Assembly (NCBI RefSeq): GCF_003253705.1
Contig: NZ_QKYU01000012.1
Location: 97,054 to 161,053, forward strand
Length of the DNA stretch: 64,000 nucleotides
Origin: Humitalea rosea
GTDB taxonomy: Bacteria; Pseudomonadota; Alphaproteobacteria; Acetobacterales; Acetobacteraceae
Direction of reading: 5' to 3'
Below, one piece after another: positions 18,528 through 27,725 of this stretch. Under the pieces are notes generated by a model. It saw only the letters and a program-made list of their open reading frames with translations, was not told the DNA's origin and ran no database searches. Position numbers and translations under genes: made by a program. Numbering within the stretch: the first letter of the stretch is position 1; every line of letters begins with the position of its first letter.

Positions 18528-19112
18528 ATGCCCCCTCACCGCACCCCACCCCGCCCTGCCGGCCCCATGACCGACCTCGAGTGGAACGCCCTCGCCCCCT
18601 ACATCCTCTGGCATGGCGCCGGCCGCCCCGTCGCCAACCTGCGCGCCCGCATCGACGGCATGTTCTGGATCGCCGCCACCGGAAAGCCGTGGAAGGACCT
18701 GCCAAAAACCCACGGCACCCCCGACACCGTCTCCCGCCATTTCCGCCGCCTCACGCAGCGCCACCTCTGGCAGCGCCTGCTGCATGCCTTGGCGGACCCG
18801 AAAGTCCCCGCAGCGCTGAAGTCGCTTGAGCCTTGGATCTGCCGCGCCTGCCACCGCGCCGTGCGTCTGGCGGGGATGAGCCTGATCACCACAGCCCGGC
18901 GTCTCGGCTTCTTTTCCGCCTTGCGCGGCCCCTCCTGGATGGTGCCCGACCTGGATTTGTCCGAAACCATCCGCCGCGTCACGGATTACTGGCTGGATCG
19001 TGTCCTGCGGGACCGCGCTTCGGTCCCCCGCGGCATTTTCGCCTTGTGTGGGCGGCTTCTGGCCACCGCCGGGGGGCGTCGCTACGTCCCTCGCTGCCTA
19101 TGGCCTGCCTGA
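18528..19112 (+). CDS. DUF4096 transposase-like protein
   Basis: A 194-residue protein. Residues about 14-90 match the DUF4096 (IS5-type transposase N-terminal) module: MTDLEWNALAPYI, then RIDGMFWIAATGKPWKDLP, then HGTPDTVSRHFRRLTQRHLWQRLL. The rest (about 95-194) is not the DDE catalytic domain and I do not recognise it. It is thus a DNA-binding half joined to an unrelated tail, not a working transposase. ATG at 18567 could also start it. The gene has its own good promoter, so it may be expressed. Confidence 0.6.
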   Translation: MPPHRTPPRPAGPMTDLEWNALAPYILWHGAGRPVANLRARIDGMFWIAATGKPWKDLPKTHGTPDTVSRHFRRLTQRHLWQRLLHALADPKVPAALKSLEPWICRACHRAVRLAGMSLITTARRLGFFSALRGPSWMVPDLDLSETIRRVTDYWLDRVLRDRASVPRGIFALCGRLLATAGGRRYVPRCLWPA

Positions 19113-19184
19113 TGCGCGCCCACCACGGTTGCCCCGCCCCCCGCATCGTCGTATCCGACGCGCCCGATCCACCGGAGAGTCCCT

Positions 19185-19739
19185 TTGCCGATCCTGCCCG
19201 ATACCTGGATCCGCCGCATGGCGACGGAACACGGCATGATCGAGCCTTTCGCCGATCGCCAGCACCGTGACGGCACCATTTCCTGGGGCCTGTCCTCCTT
19301 CGGCTATGACGCGCGCATCGCCGATGAGTTCAAGATCTTCACGAATGTGGACAACGCCCTGGTGGACCCCAAGCGGTTCGACGACACGAGCTTCGTCACC
19401 CGTCGCGGCCCGACCTGCATTATCCCGCCAAATTCATTCGTGCTCGGCCACACCATCGAATACTTCCGCATCCCCCGCGATGTGCTGGTGATCTGCCTGG
19501 GCAAAAGCACCTATGCCCGCTGCGGGCTGATCGTGAATGTCACGCCGCTGGAACCGGAATGGGAGGGCCAGGTGACGATCGAGATCAGCAACACCACGCC
19601 TTTGCCCGCCCGCATCTATGCCAATGAAGGCATCTGCCAGTTCCTGTTCCTGCGTGGTGAAACCGCCCCCGAAATCTCCTACGCCGACCGCAAGGGCAAG
19701 TATCAAGGCCAGCGCGGCGTGGCATTGCCGAGGCTCTGA
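19185..19739 (+). CDS. dcd: dCTP deaminase
   Basis: A 184-residue trimeric enzyme converting dCTP to dUTP for thymidylate synthesis. Seen: [26 protein letters not shown], the active-site [10 protein letters not shown], and [14 protein letters not shown], which holds the catalytic glutamate. Length is a little shorter than E. coli Dcd (193). Its stop overlaps the murA start by one base (TGATGG), so dcd-murA-hisG-hisD are probably one transcript. Confidence 0.96.
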   Translation: MPILPDTWIRRMATEHGMIEPFADRQHRDGTISWGLSSFGYDARIADEFKIFTNVDNALVDPKRFDDTSFVTRRGPTCIIPPNSFVLGHTIEYFRIPRDVLVICLGKSTYARCGLIVNVTPLEPEWEGQVTIEISNTTPLPARIYANEGICQFLFLRGETAPEISYADRKGKYQGQRGVALPRL

Positions 19740-20998
19740 TGGATCGCATCCGCATCCGGGGTGGGCGCCAGCTTTCCGGCACCATCCCCATCTCCGGCGC
19801 CAAGAACGCCGCTTTGCCGCTGATGGCCGCCGCCTTGTTGCTGGACGGCCCGCTGGTGCTGACCAACGCGCCGGACCTGGCCGACATCGGCACCATGGGG
19901 GCGCTGCTGCGCCAGCACGGGCTGGTGGTGGAGCATGACAAGGTGGCGCGGACCATCACCCTCTCGGGTGCCGCGACCAATCTTGAGGCACCTTATGATC
20001 TGGTGCGGAAGATGCGCGCCTCCGTGCTGGTGCTGGGGCCGCTGGTCGCGCGCTATGGCCAGGCGAAGGTCTCGCTGCCCGGCGGTTGCGCCATCGGCAC
20101 GCGGCCGGTCGACCTGCACTTGTCGGGGCTGGAGAGCCTGGGGGCGACCATCTCCCTCGACAGCGGCTACATCAACGCCACGGCCAAGGACGGGCTGCAT
20201 GGCGCCAAGATCATCTTCCCCCAGGTCAGCGTCGGCGCCACCGAGAACCTGATGATGGCCGCGACCCTGGCGACCGGCGAAACCACGCTGGTGAACGCGG
20301 CGCGGGAGCCGGAAATCATCGACCTGGCCGCCTGCCTCATCGCCATGGGCGCGCGGATCGAGGGCGCGGGCTCTGACCGCATCCGCATCCAGGGCAAGGC
20401 GCCGCTGGGCGCCGCCACCCATGCCATCGTGCCCGACCGCATCGAGGCCGGCACCTACGCCTGCGCCGCCGCCATCACGGGCGGCGAGGTGGTGCTGGGC
20501 GGGGCCCGGCTGGAGCACCTCGGCGCCGTGGCCCGGGTGATGCGGGAAGCGGGCGTGGAGGTCACCGAAATCCCCGAGGGGCTGCGCGTCTCCCGCCTGA
20601 ACGGCCTGCACGGCGCCGATGTGATGACCGAGCCCTTCCCCGGCTTCGCCACCGACATGCAGGCGCAGTTCATGTCGCTGATGGCGGTGGCCGAGGGCGC
20701 CTCGATGGTCACCGAGACGATCTTCGAGAACCGCTTCATGCACGTCCCGGAGTTGACCCGGATGGGCGCCAGGATCGTGATCCACGGCGCCTCGGCGATC
20801 GTGCGCGGCGTGCCGCAGCTTTCGGGCGCCCAGGTGATGGCGACGGATCTGCGCGCCTCGGTCTCGCTGATCCTGGCGGGGCTGGCGGCGCGCGGGGATA
20901 CCGTGGTCAGCCGCGTGTATCACCTGGACCGCGGCTACGAGCATGTGGAGCGCAAACTCGCCGCCGTGGGTGCCGATATCGAACGTTTGCCGGGCTGA
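19739..20998 (+). CDS. murA: UDP-N-acetylglucosamine 1-carboxyvinyltransferase
   Basis: A 419-residue enzyme that transfers enolpyruvate from PEP to UDP-GlcNAc, the first step of peptidoglycan precursor synthesis. The N-terminal [10 protein letters not shown], the catalytic loop [14 protein letters not shown] with C117 (the fosfomycin target), and the late [21 protein letters not shown] are all present. Cytoplasmic. Length matches MurA (419 in E. coli). Confidence 0.97.
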   Translation: MDRIRIRGGRQLSGTIPISGAKNAALPLMAAALLLDGPLVLTNAPDLADIGTMGALLRQHGLVVEHDKVARTITLSGAATNLEAPYDLVRKMRASVLVLGPLVARYGQAKVSLPGGCAIGTRPVDLHLSGLESLGATISLDSGYINATAKDGLHGAKIIFPQVSVGATENLMMAATLATGETTLVNAAREPEIIDLAACLIAMGARIEGAGSDRIRIQGKAPLGAATHAIVPDRIEAGTYACAAAITGGEVVLGGARLEHLGAVARVMREAGVEVTEIPEGLRVSRLNGLHGADVMTEPFPGFATDMQAQFMSLMAVAEGASMVTETIFENRFMHVPELTRMGARIVIHGASAIVRGVPQLSGAQVMATDLRASVSLILAGLAARGDTVVSRVYHLDRGYEHVERKLAAVGADIERLPG

Positions 20999-21001
20999 CC
21001 G

Positions 21002-21694
21002 ATGGATCTGCCGATCAACGAACGCAGCCTGCGGATGGAGGCTCAGACCCCCTTGGTGCTGGCCCTGCCCAAGGGCCGCATCCTCAAGGAGCTTGGGCCC
21101 CTGCTGGCCCGCGCCGGCATCTTCCCCGCCGCCGACTTCGACGATGAGGACAGCCGCCGCCTGCGGTTCGAGACCAACGACCCTGGTCTGGACGTGGTGC
21201 GTGTGCGCCCCTTCGATGTCGCGACCTTCGTCGCCCATGGCGGCGCGCAGATCGGCGTCGCCGGCGGCGATGTGCTGATGGAGGCCGACAGCCCCGAGGT
21301 TTACGCCCCCCTCGACCTCGGCATCGGCCGCTGCCGGGTGTCGGTGGCCGAGCCCGCCGCGACGGCGGGGCGGGATGACCCGAGCCGCTGGTCGCGCGTC
21401 ACCGTGGCGACGAAATACCCCAACATCGCCCAGCGCCATTTCGCCGCGCGCGGCGTGCAGGCGGAGATCGTGCACCTCAACGGGGCCATGGAGCTGGCGC
21501 CGGGGCTCGGCCTCGCCCGGCTGATCGTGGATCTGGTGCAGACCGGATCGACCCTGGCCGCCAACGGGCTGGTGGAGACCGAGGTGATCGCCCAGGTCAC
21601 CTCCCGCCTCGTGGTCAACCGCACCGCGCTGAAGACCCGGCCGGAGGCGATCGCCGCCCTGATCGCCCGTTTCCGGGCGGCGCTGCCGGCATGA
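21002..21694 (+). CDS. hisG: ATP phosphoribosyltransferase, short form
   Basis: A 230-residue HisG catalysing the first step of histidine synthesis. Seen: [11 protein letters not shown] near the N-terminus, the [24 protein letters not shown] core, and the PRPP site [14 protein letters not shown]. The C-terminal regulatory domain of long HisG is absent, so this is the short type that needs a HisZ partner encoded elsewhere. The start lies three bases after murA; the stop overlaps hisD by four bases (ATGA). Confidence 0.95.
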   Translation: MDLPINERSLRMEAQTPLVLALPKGRILKELGPLLARAGIFPAADFDDEDSRRLRFETNDPGLDVVRVRPFDVATFVAHGGAQIGVAGGDVLMEADSPEVYAPLDLGIGRCRVSVAEPAATAGRDDPSRWSRVTVATKYPNIAQRHFAARGVQAEIVHLNGAMELAPGLGLARLIVDLVQTGSTLAANGLVETEVIAQVTSRLVVNRTALKTRPEAIAALIARFRAALPA

Positions 21695-22980
21695 AGCGGC
21701 TCGACACCAGCGAGGAAGGTTTTGCCGGGGATTTCGCCGCCCTGCTGGATCAGGCGCGGGAGACCACCGCCCGCGTGGATGGCGTCGTCGCCGGCATCAT
21801 CGCCGAGGTCCGGGCCGGGGGCGATGCCGCGCTGATCGACCTCACCGCCCGCTTCGACCGCTGGCGCCCGGCGGATGCCTGCGCCCTGCGCGTCACCGCC
21901 GCCGAGATCGACGCCGCCATCGCCGCCTGCGACGCCGAGGACCTGGCCGCGCTGGATATGGCCGCCGCCCGGATCGAGCTGTTCCACCGCGCCCAGATGC
22001 CGCGCGACATCGAGATCGACGATCCCCTGGGCCTCACCCTCGGGATGCGCTGGGGTGCCTTGGATGCGGTCGGGCTCTACGTGCCGGGCGGCAAGGCGGC
22101 CTACCCGTCCTCGGTGCTGATGAACGCGATCCCCGCGCGGGTCGCGGGCGTGGGCCGGATCGCCATGTGCGTGCCGACGCCGGATGCGGTGCTGAACCCG
22201 CTGGTGCTGGCCGCCGCCCGCCGCGCCGGGGTCGCCGAGGTCTTCCGCATCGGCGGCGCCCAGGCCGTGGCCGCGATGGCCTATGGCACCGCGACCATCG
22301 CCCCGGTGGACCGCATCGCCGGTCCCGGCAACGCCTATGTGGCCGAGGCCAAGCGCCAGGTGTTCGGCCGCGTCGGCATCGATTCCATCGCCGGGCCGTC
22401 CGAGGTCGTGATCCTCGCCGATGCCGCCAACGACCCGCGCCATGTCGCCCTCGATCTGATGGCCCAGGCCGAGCATGACGAGGCCGCCCAGGCCATCCTC
22501 ATCACCGATGACGCGGATTTCGCGGACGCCGTCGCCGCCGCGGTGGCCGAGGCGCTGACCACCCTGCCGCGCGCCAATATCGCCGCCGCCTCCTGGAACG
22601 CGCATGGCGCGATCCTGCTGGTGCGCGACTGGGAGGAGGCCGCCGCCCTGACCGACCGTCTGGCGCCCGAGCATCTGCAGGTCATGGTCCCCGACCCGCG
22701 CGCGCTCTTCGCCCGCATCCGCCATGCCGGCGCGGCCTTCCTCGGCCGGCATTGCCCCGAGGCGCTGGGCGATTACGTCGCCGGGCCGAACCATGTGCTG
22801 CCGACCGGGCGCAGCGCGCGGTTTTCGTCCGGGCTGTCGGTGTTCGACTTCCTCAAGCGCACCACCTGGGTCGAGGCGACCCCCGCCGGCATCGCCGCCA
22901 TCGGCCCCGCCGCCGTGCGCCTGGCGACAGCCGAGGGGCTGACGGCGCATGCGGCCTCGGTCGCGGCGCGGCTGGGCTAA
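21691..22980 (+). CDS. hisD: histidinol dehydrogenase
   Basis: A 429-residue zinc enzyme catalysing the last two oxidations of histidine synthesis. Seen: [37 protein letters not shown], the family signature [16 protein letters not shown] near the middle, DSIAGPSEV, and the Zn/catalytic region QAEHDEAAQ. It overlaps hisG by four bases and its stop overlaps the stop of the opposing rsmI. Confidence 0.97.
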   Translation: MKRLDTSEEGFAGDFAALLDQARETTARVDGVVAGIIAEVRAGGDAALIDLTARFDRWRPADACALRVTAAEIDAAIAACDAEDLAALDMAAARIELFHRAQMPRDIEIDDPLGLTLGMRWGALDAVGLYVPGGKAAYPSSVLMNAIPARVAGVGRIAMCVPTPDAVLNPLVLAAARRAGVAEVFRIGGAQAVAAMAYGTATIAPVDRIAGPGNAYVAEAKRQVFGRVGIDSIAGPSEVVILADAANDPRHVALDLMAQAEHDEAAQAILITDDADFADAVAAAVAEALTTLPRANIAAASWNAHGAILLVRDWEEAAALTDRLAPEHLQVMVPDPRALFARIRHAGAAFLGRHCPEALGDYVAGPNHVLPTGRSARFSSGLSVFDFLKRTTWVEATPAGIAAIGPAAVRLATAEGLTAHAASVAARLG

Positions 22981-23873
22981 GCCTCGCCCGCCAGGACCAG
23001 CGCCCGCGCATAGACCTGGCGGCGCGGCAGGCCCGTCGCCTCCGCCACCGCCGCCGCCGCGTCCCGCAGGCTGAGCCTGGCCATCGCGGTGCGCAGCGCG
23101 GTGTCCAGGTCCTCCTCCGCCGTGGCGGGTTCCTCGGGCGCGGGGGCGACGACGACGACCATCTCCCCGCGCGCGGCATGGGTCGCGTAATGCGCGGCCA
23201 GATCGGGCAGCGTGCCGCGCCGCACCTCCTCGAATTTCTTGGTCAGTTCGCGGGCGACCGCGGCCTCGCGCGGCCCAAAAACCTCGGCCATGGCGGCGAG
23301 GCTTTCTGCCACGCGATGCGGCGCCTCGTAGAAGATCAGCGTCGCGGTCAGCCCGGCGCGTTCGGCGGCGCGCAGCCGGGCGAGCTCGGCCAGCCGCGGC
23401 CCGTCGCGCGGTGGCAGGAAGCCGTGGAACAGATGCGGGTTCGGCGGCAGCCCCGAGAGCACCAGCGCCGTCAGCGCCGCATTCGGCCCCGGCACCGCCG
23501 TCACCGGCAGCCCCGCCGCGATCACCGCCCGCACCAGCCGGTAGCCGGGGTCGGACATCAGCGGCATCCCGGCATCGGAGACCAGGGCCAGCCGCTGCCC
23601 GACCAGCATCCGTTCAACAAGTCGCGGTGTCGTGCCGATTTCATTGTGGTCGTGCAGGGCAACCAGTGTCGCCGACACCCCTTCCCGTGCCAGAAGGGGA
23701 GCGGTTACACGCGTATCCTCGCACAGCACCACATCCGCCCCCCGCAGGGCGGCGACGGCGCGGGGCGAGAGGTCACCAAGATTGCCGATGGGGGTGGCGA
23801 CCAGCGTCAGCCCCCCGGTGACAGGAGGTTCGATTGCCGGTCCAACACGCTCGTCCTCGTTTTCGGCTGACAC
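22977..23873 (-). CDS. rsmI: 16S rRNA (cytidine1402-2'-O)-methyltransferase RsmI
   Basis: A 298-residue tetrapyrrole-methylase-fold enzyme that 2'-O-methylates C1402 of 16S rRNA. Seen: LVATPIGNLGDLS, LCEDTRVTAPLL, VSDAGMPLMSDPGYRLV, VPGPNAALTALVLSGLP and FYEAPHRVAESL, all diagnostic. The N-terminus overlaps the divergent lipoprotein gene by 40 bases, and the stop overlaps the hisD stop. Pairing with an LpoA-like gene is the same as yraL-yraM in E. coli. Confidence 0.96.
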   Translation of the reverse strand: MSAENEDERVGPAIEPPVTGGLTLVATPIGNLGDLSPRAVAALRGADVVLCEDTRVTAPLLAREGVSATLVALHDHNEIGTTPRLVERMLVGQRLALVSDAGMPLMSDPGYRLVRAVIAAGLPVTAVPGPNAALTALVLSGLPPNPHLFHGFLPPRDGPRLAELARLRAAERAGLTATLIFYEAPHRVAESLAAMAEVFGPREAAVARELTKKFEEVRRGTLPDLAAHYATHAARGEMVVVVAPAPEEPATAEEDLDTALRTAMARLSLRDAAAAVAEATGLPRRQVYARALVLAGEA

Positions 23874-25030
23874 GCTGGCGGTTCCTCCTCGCCCTGCTTG
23901 TGCTGCCGGCCGCCTGCGCGCCGCAACCCCCTCGTCCCGCCTTCGTCGGCGCGGTTCCGGGCGCGGCCCTGGCGCCCGAGGCGCCCCGCGCCCGCGTCGC
24001 CTTGCTGTTCCCGATGACGGGGCCCAATGCGGCCCTGGGTGCTGCGATGCTGAACGCGGCGCAGCTGGCGCTGTTCGAGCACGGCAATGCGGACATCGAA
24101 TTCGTCACCCAGGACACCGGCGGCACACCCGCCGGCGCGGCCCAGGCGGCGCGGACCGCCATCGCCGATGGCTCTCGCATCGTCGCCGGCCCGCTGACCG
24201 CGGCCGAAACCGCCGCCGCCGCCATCCCGGCCCGCGCCGCGCGGATGCCGTTGCTCGCCATGACCAATGATGCGGCACAGGCGACACCGGGCGTCTGGCC
24301 GCTCGGCGTCACCCCCGCCCAGCAGGTCCGCCGGGTGTTCGAGGTGGGCATGAGCCAGGGCATCCGCCGCTTCGCCCTGGCCGGGCCGCAGGGTGCCTTC
24401 ACCCAGCAGCTGGCGCTCGCGCTGCGCGCCGCCGCCAGCCAGCAGGGGCTGCCGCAGCCGGCGGTGGTGCTCTACCCCGGGGCGGCCAGCCCCATGCTGG
24501 CGGCGCGCGACCTCGCGCGGCAGCTCGGCGCGGCCAGCGAGGGCGAAGGCCCGCTCGGGCTGATCCTGGCCGAGGGCGGCGAGCGCGCCCGCGCCTTCGC
24601 CGCGGCCCTGCCCGAGGCCGGGCTGCCGATCCCGCCGCTGCGCCTGCTCGGCACCGCGAGCTGGGGCAATGATTCGGTGGTCGCCGCCGAGCCGGTGCTG
24701 GACGGCGCGCTCTACCCCGGGCCGGACGCGACGGCACGGATCCGCTTCGAGGCGCGCTACCGCGCCGCCTTCGGTGCCTCCCCGCCGCGCATCGCCGCCA
24801 TCGCCTATGACGCGGCCGGCCTCGCGGCCCAGGCGGCGCGCGGCAGCGATGCGTCGCGGCTCGGCTATGCGCTGGTGCCGGTCGGCACGGTGTTCGAGGG
24901 CGCGGATGGCGAGCTGCGGCTGCTCCCGGATGGCACGGTGCAGCGGGCGCTCTCGGTCTATGCGGTCACGCCGGGCGGCCCGGCGCGGATGATCGAACCG
25001 GCGGTGCTGCCCGGCCTGCCGGCCTCCTGA
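23834..25030 (+). CDS. LpoA/LppC-like lipoprotein, penicillin-binding protein activator (YraM family)
   Basis: A 398-residue lipoprotein: basic N-terminus, hydrophobic LLALLVLPAACAPQ with a lipobox cysteine near residue 27, then a periplasmic-binding-protein fold (ALLFPMTGPNAALGAAM, DTGGTPAGAAQAA, IVAGPLTAAETAAAA). This is the fold of the C-terminal domain of LpoA, the outer-membrane activator of PBP1A. The start is TTG 23834, set by AGGAGG at 23823-23828, which itself lies within the rsmI coding region. It lacks the N-terminal TPR part of E. coli LpoA. Direct PBP activation is inferred from family and gene order. Confidence 0.88.
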   Translation: MPVQHARPRFRLTRWRFLLALLVLPAACAPQPPRPAFVGAVPGAALAPEAPRARVALLFPMTGPNAALGAAMLNAAQLALFEHGNADIEFVTQDTGGTPAGAAQAARTAIADGSRIVAGPLTAAETAAAAIPARAARMPLLAMTNDAAQATPGVWPLGVTPAQQVRRVFEVGMSQGIRRFALAGPQGAFTQQLALALRAAASQQGLPQPAVVLYPGAASPMLAARDLARQLGAASEGEGPLGLILAEGGERARAFAAALPEAGLPIPPLRLLGTASWGNDSVVAAEPVLDGALYPGPDATARIRFEARYRAAFGASPPRIAAIAYDAAGLAAQAARGSDASRLGYALVPVGTVFEGADGELRLLPDGTVQRALSVYAVTPGGPARMIEPAVLPGLPAS

Positions 25031-25038
25031 CCGGAGAC

Positions 25039-26427
25039 ATGCCCGAGATGCGCGGTCGGCCCAAACCCGGCCGGGTCTTTTCCGCGGCCATGCTGATCGG
25101 CGGCCCGCCGGCCGGCGTGCTGCTCGCCCTGAGCCTGCTGGACCTGCTGGCCCCCGCGCCGGCGATGCTGGCCATCGCCGCCTGTGCCGCCGCCGCCCTC
25201 GGCGTCGCGCGGCTATGGCTGGGCAATCTCGCCGCGCTGGCCGCGGCGGTGGAGCGGGCGGCGGCGGGCGACGGGCGCCTGCCGGAACCGGCCGGGCCGC
25301 TGCTGCCGGCGGTGGCCGAGGTCGCCGATGGCGTCGCCCGGCTGGCCCGCACCCTGGCCGAACGCGGCGGGCTGGTCGCGCGGCTGACCGCCGCCGATGC
25401 GGCGATCGTCGAGGCGCTGCCCGATCCGCTGCTGGTGCTCTCGGCCGCGCGTGAGCCGCTGCGCGCCAATGCCGCGGCGCGGAGCCTGTTCGGCGGGCTG
25501 ATCTCCAGCAAGACCGGGGGCGAGATCGCCGCCCTGCTGCGCCACCCGACGCTGGCCGAGGCGGTGGAACGCGCCAGCGCCTCCGGCGAGGTCCAGCGCG
25601 TCGATCTGGTGCTGCCGCTGCCGGTGCCGCGCGATCTTTCCGTCCAGGTCACGCCGCTCGACCCGCCGCTTGCGGATGGCGGGCAGTTGCTGGTGCTGCT
25701 GGCCGATCGGACGCGGGAACGCGCGGTGGATCGGATGCGGGCGGATTTCGTCACCAACGCCAGCCATGAGCTGCGCACGCCGCTCGCCAGCCTGCTCGGC
25801 TTCATCGAGACCCTGCGCGGCCCGGCCGAGGATGATCCGGTCGCGACCAAGCGCTTCCTTGGGATCATGGCCGAACAGGCGGAGCGGATGCGGCGGCTGA
25901 TCGATGATCTGCTCGGCCTGTCGCGCATCGAATTGTCGGAACACCAGCCGCCATCGGGGCTGGCCGATATCAGCGACATCGCCATCGCCGAGGCGGAGGC
26001 GATGACCCCGCTGCTCGCCGCCCGCAAGGTGACCCTGCTGCGGGAGGTCACGCAGGGCTGCATCGCCCGCCCCGCCGATGCCGAGCAGATCGCCCAGGTC
26101 GTCCGCAACCTGATGGAGAACGCCATCCGCCATGGCCGCATGGGCGGGCAGGTCATCCTCAAGGTGGAGCAGGTGGCCAGCCCCCGCCCGGGCGTGATGC
26201 TCAGCATCGCCGATGACGGGCCGGGCATCGCCCGCGAACACATCCCCCGGCTGACCGAGCGCTTCTACCGCGTGGACAGCGGGCGATCTCGGGCGGCGGG
26301 GGGCACCGGGCTCGGGCTCGCCATCGTCAAGCACATCGTCAACCGGCACCGCGGCCAGTTGCTGATCGAGAGCGAGCCGGGCGAAGGCGCGGTGTTCAAG
26401 GTCTGGCTGCCGGGGGAGGTCGCCTGA
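25039..26427 (+). CDS. phoR: phosphate regulon sensor histidine kinase
   Basis: A 462-residue membrane kinase. Two N-terminal transmembrane helices (about 15-55), a PAS domain (about 110-215: IVEALPDPLLVLSAAREPLRAN), HisKA with phospho-acceptor in FVTNASHELRTPLASLLGFIETLRGPAEDD, and HATPase (NLMENAIRHG, DDGPGI, GGTGLGLAIVKHIVNRHRG). This layout and the H-box context are those of PhoR. Its partner PhoB is 23 kb away after pstSCAB-phoU. It starts nine bases after the lipoprotein gene. Some residual doubt is possible because PhoR-type kinases have close paralogues. Confidence 0.88.
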   Translation: MPEMRGRPKPGRVFSAAMLIGGPPAGVLLALSLLDLLAPAPAMLAIAACAAAALGVARLWLGNLAALAAAVERAAAGDGRLPEPAGPLLPAVAEVADGVARLARTLAERGGLVARLTAADAAIVEALPDPLLVLSAAREPLRANAAARSLFGGLISSKTGGEIAALLRHPTLAEAVERASASGEVQRVDLVLPLPVPRDLSVQVTPLDPPLADGGQLLVLLADRTRERAVDRMRADFVTNASHELRTPLASLLGFIETLRGPAEDDPVATKRFLGIMAEQAERMRRLIDDLLGLSRIELSEHQPPSGLADISDIAIAEAEAMTPLLAARKVTLLREVTQGCIARPADAEQIAQVVRNLMENAIRHGRMGGQVILKVEQVASPRPGVMLSIADDGPGIAREHIPRLTERFYRVDSGRSRAAGGTGLGLAIVKHIVNRHRGQLLIESEPGEGAVFKVWLPGEVA

Positions 26428-26439
26428 GCGGGCGGTGAG

Positions 26440-26468
26440 TTGAATACCATACCGTACAGTACTATTTG
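26440..26468 (+). promoter_or_regulatory. candidate TetR operator within a promoter
   Basis: TTGAAT (26440-26445), 17 bases, then TATTTG (26463-26468) form a weak sigma70 promoter. Between and over the -10 lies ATACCGTACAGTACTAT (26449-26465), an imperfect palindrome around GTAC-A-GTAC similar to TetR-type operators. It precedes the FMN reductase-tetR operon, so autoregulation is likely. This is inference from position and symmetry. Confidence 0.45.
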
Positions 26469-26508
26469 GGTGCCACGGACCCTTCCCTTTTTGGAGAACA
26501 CCCCTGGC

Positions 26509-27081
26509 ATGACCCAGCCTTACCGCCTCCTCGGCCTCTGCGGCAGCCTCCGCCGCGCCTCCGGCAACAGGGCCGTCCTGCTCGCCCTGCGGGCGGCGCT
26601 CGCGCCCCGGGCCGAGCTCACGATTTTTCCGCTCGATGAGATTCCTCCCTATAATGAGGATGACGATGTCGCCCCGCCACCGCCCGCGGTCGCGGCGCTG
26701 CGCCAGGCCCTGGCCGATAGCGATGGCGCGATCATCGCCTCGCCCGAGTACAACCACGGCATGTCCGGGGTGTTGAAGAATGCGCTGGACTGGGCCTCGC
26801 GCCCCTATGGCCAATCGCATCTGACCGGCCTGCCGGTGCTGACCCTGACCGCCTCCCCGGCCTTCACCGGCGGGGTGCGGGCGCAGCAGCAGGTGAACGA
26901 GACATTGGCCGCGGTGCAGGCCCGGATCGTGCGCCGGCCGCAGCTTGTCATCGGCGGCATCCACGAGAAGCTCGGCGAGGGCGTGCTGACCGACGCCGCG
27001 ACCTTGCGCTTCGTCCTCGCCGGGGTGGAGGATCTGCTGGCCGAGGTGGACCACCTGCAACACCGCCACGCATTGGCATGA
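26509..27081 (+). CDS. NADPH-dependent FMN reductase / quinone reductase
   Basis: A 190-residue flavodoxin-fold reductase. Seen: LLGLCGSLRRASGNRAVLLAL (FMN phosphate loop), the diagnostic SPEYNHGMSGVLKNALDWASRP near residue 85, and LTLTASPAFTGGVRAQQQV. Such enzymes reduce FMN, quinones, azo compounds or chromate with NAD(P)H and often protect from redox stress. ATG 26509 follows TTGGAGAA. It overlaps the TetR regulator by four bases (ATGA), so the two form an operon. Confidence 0.93.
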   Translation: MTQPYRLLGLCGSLRRASGNRAVLLALRAALAPRAELTIFPLDEIPPYNEDDDVAPPPPAVAALRQALADSDGAIIASPEYNHGMSGVLKNALDWASRPYGQSHLTGLPVLTLTASPAFTGGVRAQQQVNETLAAVQARIVRRPQLVIGGIHEKLGEGVLTDAATLRFVLAGVEDLLAEVDHLQHRHALA

Positions 27082-27725
27082 GTGCCGAGGCGGCGGCGCG
27101 GCGGCCGGTGCGCCGGACCCGGCGAGGCGACGAGAAATCCGAGCAGATCCGCCTCGCCGCCGCCGAGATGTTCCTGGAACGCGGCTTCGACGGGGTGAGC
27201 CTCGATGAGATCGTCAAGGCGGTCGGCGGCTCCAAGGCCAATGTCTATACGCATTTCGGCAATAAGGAGGGGCTGTTCGCCGCCGTGGTCGAGGGGCTGT
27301 GCGAGGGCTTCCTCGCCTCCGTCGTCGCCATCGATGCGAGCGGGCTCAGCCCGGAGGAGGGCTTGGCGCGGCTCGCCCGGGCGCTGGTCGAGACGCTGTT
27401 GCAGGACCGGCATCTCGCCTTCCACCGCCTGATGATCGCGGAATCGGGCCGGTTTCCAGCCCTGGGCCGCGTCTGGTTCGAGAGCGGGCCGGAAACCTCG
27501 CGCCGGGCGCTGGCCCGGTTTGTCGCGGCGCAGCAGCGGGCGGGGCGCCTGGATGCCGGCGATCCGCACCGGGCGGCGACGCTCTTCCACGACATGGTCA
27601 CCTTCAACCTGCTGGTCCGCGCCATGCTGGGCGACCGGCCGTCGGAGGGGGAGATCGGGCAGACGATCGACGCGGCGGTGGCCGTGTTCCTGCGTGGCTA
27701 CGCCGGCCGGTCGATCATCCCGTAA
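27078..27725 (+). CDS. TetR/AcrR family transcriptional regulator
   Basis: A 215-residue repressor. Helix-turn-helix at about residues 25-70: IRLAAAEMFLERGFDGVSLDEIVKAVGGSKANVYTHFGNKEGLF. The C-terminal helical ligand domain follows (about 80-215). Cotranscribed with the FMN reductase, whose promoter carries a candidate operator; a quinone or redox-active inducer is plausible. Its last 28 bases overlap the opposing methyltransferase gene. Confidence 0.92.
   Translation: MSAEAAARRPVRRTRRGDEKSEQIRLAAAEMFLERGFDGVSLDEIVKAVGGSKANVYTHFGNKEGLFAAVVEGLCEGFLASVVAIDASGLSPEEGLARLARALVETLLQDRHLAFHRLMIAESGRFPALGRVWFESGPETSRRALARFVAAQQRAGRLDAGDPHRAATLFHDMVTFNLLVRAMLGDRPSEGEIGQTIDAAVAVFLRGYAGRSIIP

Noticed and set aside
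18528..19112. Intact IS5-type insertion sequence
   Set aside because: Only the DUF4096 N-terminal part is present and no flanking inverted repeats or target duplications were seen.
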